From the NCBI RefSeq assembly GCF_013416325.1, contig NZ_JACCGK010000001.1:248001-312000 (forward strand): DNA of 64,000 bases, in the 5' to 3' direction. Both the position numbers and the translations under genes were made by a program. Below the pieces are notes generated by a model, which was not told the DNA's origin, made no database searches, and saw only the letters and a list, made by a program, of their open reading frames with translations. The DNA is from Vreelandella sedimenti (lineage in GTDB: Bacteria > Pseudomonadota > Gammaproteobacteria > Pseudomonadales > Halomonadaceae). Below, one piece after another: positions 63,127 to 64,000 of this stretch (its first letter is position 1; each line of letters begins with the position of its first letter).

Positions 63127-64000
63127 ATGGTCGACTACTTTCTACGCCACCGAGCGGCCAGCTATTTAATGACCGTGGTGCTGCTGGCGGGTGGCGCGCT
63201 GTCGTTTTTGGGCATGGGCCAGTTGGAGTTCCCCGAATTTACCATTCGCAATGCGTTGATCACCACGCAGTACCCTGGTGCGACGCCTGAAGAGGTAGAG
63301 CAGGAAGTCACTTCGACACTCGAAGAGTCGATCCAGGAGATGTCATCGATCAAGCGGGTCAGCTCGGTGAGTTCTGATGGCCTATCGCAGATCACCGTTG
63401 AGCTCGAAAGTACGGTGCAGAACGAGGAGTTGGAGCAATTATGGGATTCGCTGCGCCGTAAAGTACAGGATGCCCAAGCCGCGCTTCCGCCGGGGGCGAG
63501 TCAATCCCGCGTAAACGACGACTTTGGCGATGTATTTGGTTTTATGGTCAACCTGACGGGCGATGGCTATAGCATGCCGGATCTGGCTGACCATGCTGAT
63601 TTTCTCAAGCGCGAGCTCGCTTTGGTGCAGGGCGTCGCGAAAGTGTCGCTAAGCGGTGAGCACGAAGAGCGCATCTATATCGAAGTTGATCGGGAACGCC
63701 TGCGCGCACTGAATATTCCGTTAACACGCCTTCAGCAACTGCTTGAGACCCAAAATGCAGTGGCAGACTCAGGGCATCTTAAACAGGATGGCCGCCGTTT
63801 TCGCATCACACCTACGGGTAGTGCGGCAGATATTGAAGCTCTGCGCGCCCTGATTGTCAGTGAGGGCGACGGCGAGCTGGTGCGGCTGAGCGATATTGCC
63901 GATGTGAGCCGTGAGCTGGCGGAGCAGCCCCAGCAGCTTTACCGCGATATGGGCAGGCCGGCGATCTCGTTGGGCGTCTCCTTTGAAAGCGGGGTGAACG
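63127..64000 (+). CDS. RND efflux inner-membrane permease (3' end outside window)
   Basis: N-terminal 291 residues of an AcrB/HAE1-family proton-driven pump. It begins MVDYFLRHRAASYLMTVVLL with the first membrane helix, then FPEFTIRNALITTQYPGATPEEVEQEVTSTLEESI and EVDRERLRALNIPLTRLQQLLETQN (by key residues), which are standard porter-domain features. It is 1 bp after the adaptor stop. The remaining two thirds lie beyond 64000, so substrates cannot be judged. Confidence 0.93.
   Translation, partial: MVDYFLRHRAASYLMTVVLLAGGALSFLGMGQLEFPEFTIRNALITTQYPGATPEEVEQEVTSTLEESIQEMSSIKRVSSVSSDGLSQITVELESTVQNEELEQLWDSLRRKVQDAQAALPPGASQSRVNDDFGDVFGFMVNLTGDGYSMPDLADHADFLKRELALVQGVAKVSLSGEHEERIYIEVDRERLRALNIPLTRLQQLLETQNAVADSGHLKQDGRRFRITPTGSAADIEALRALIVSEGDGELVRLSDIADVSRELAEQPQQLYRDMGRPAISLGVSFESGVN

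Noticed and set aside
1..64000. tRNA, rRNA, CRISPR arrays, insertion sequences and prophage
   Set aside because: Read for these in the intergenic regions of both strands; no cloverleaf-like segment, regular spacer-repeat array, transposase or phage structural gene was found. The PAAR gene alone is not enough to call a phage or T6SS locus.

Overview
The window looks like a chromosomal segment of a halophilic gammaproteobacterium of the Halomonadaceae type (Halomonas or a close relative). This is inferred from the moderately high GC, the E. coli-like FrdABCD and Men proteins, class I FbaB, the many small-molecule uptake systems (SSS, TRAP, NCS1, ABC), and the DUF1127 and MocR genes. No rRNA, tRNA, CRISPR array, intact prophage or insertion sequence was seen. 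Species identity cannot be settled from the sequence alone.

Region 1 (1-13.1 kb) is a self-contained anaerobic fumarate-respiration block. It holds menaquinone genes (menA leftward; menF-menD-menH rightward), a leftward DASS-type dicarboxylate transporter, frdABCD, then menB-menC-menE. A good FNR/Anr-type box lies between the transporter and frdA, so quinone synthesis, terminal reductase and substrate uptake sit together.

Region 2 (13.1-22.4 kb) is a divergent catabolic locus. Leftward are DUF3311, an SSS symporter, a GntR regulator, an M20 N-carbamoyl hydrolase and an amidase. Rightward are an omega-transaminase, an MmsA-type semialdehyde dehydrogenase and a RutR-like TetR regulator. The set fits the lower half of reductive pyrimidine (beta-alanine) degradation. 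A dihydropyrimidinase (31.7 kb) and codBA (55-57.6 kb) supply related steps.

Region 3 (22.6-33.1 kb) looks like an inserted catabolic island: GntR, a TRAP transporter, a DapA-family lyase, a 990-residue single-chain fusion of the HcnA/HcnB/HcnC-type (OoxA/LhpBEF-like) amine or imino acid dehydrogenase subunits, an EamA exporter, an orphan AtzF-C-like domain and a dihydropyrimidinase. It ends at a deleted second copy of the mmsA-terminator/tetR tail, which marks a recombination or duplication scar.

Region 4 (33.4-42.3 kb) has an Lrp regulator and two gate-domain membrane proteins (the second frameshifted). It then has a leftward operon of ureohydrolase, N-carbamoyl amidohydrolase (M20), DUF1989 protein and a polar amino acid ABC transporter, with a divergent LysR. 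It may be a guanidino- or ureido-compound utilisation system.

Region 5 (42.2-54.5 kb) mixes decay and housekeeping. There is a heavily deleted siderophore-uptake locus (TonB receptor, binding protein, permease), fbaB, a PAAR gene with an ATA codon where ATG is expected, two small heat-shock proteins with a sigma32-like promoter, phzF, DUF1127, a MocR regulator with repeated upstream motifs, an MDR oxidoreductase, a VOC protein, tag, a phosphatidylcholine synthase and a deleted MocR pseudogene. Region 6 (54.5-64 kb) carries a GNAT gene, ybaK, codBA, a diguanylate cyclase followed by two periplasmic solute-binding proteins, and a TetR-controlled RND efflux pump with a 34-bp perfect palindrome as probable operator. 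The RND permease runs off the right edge.
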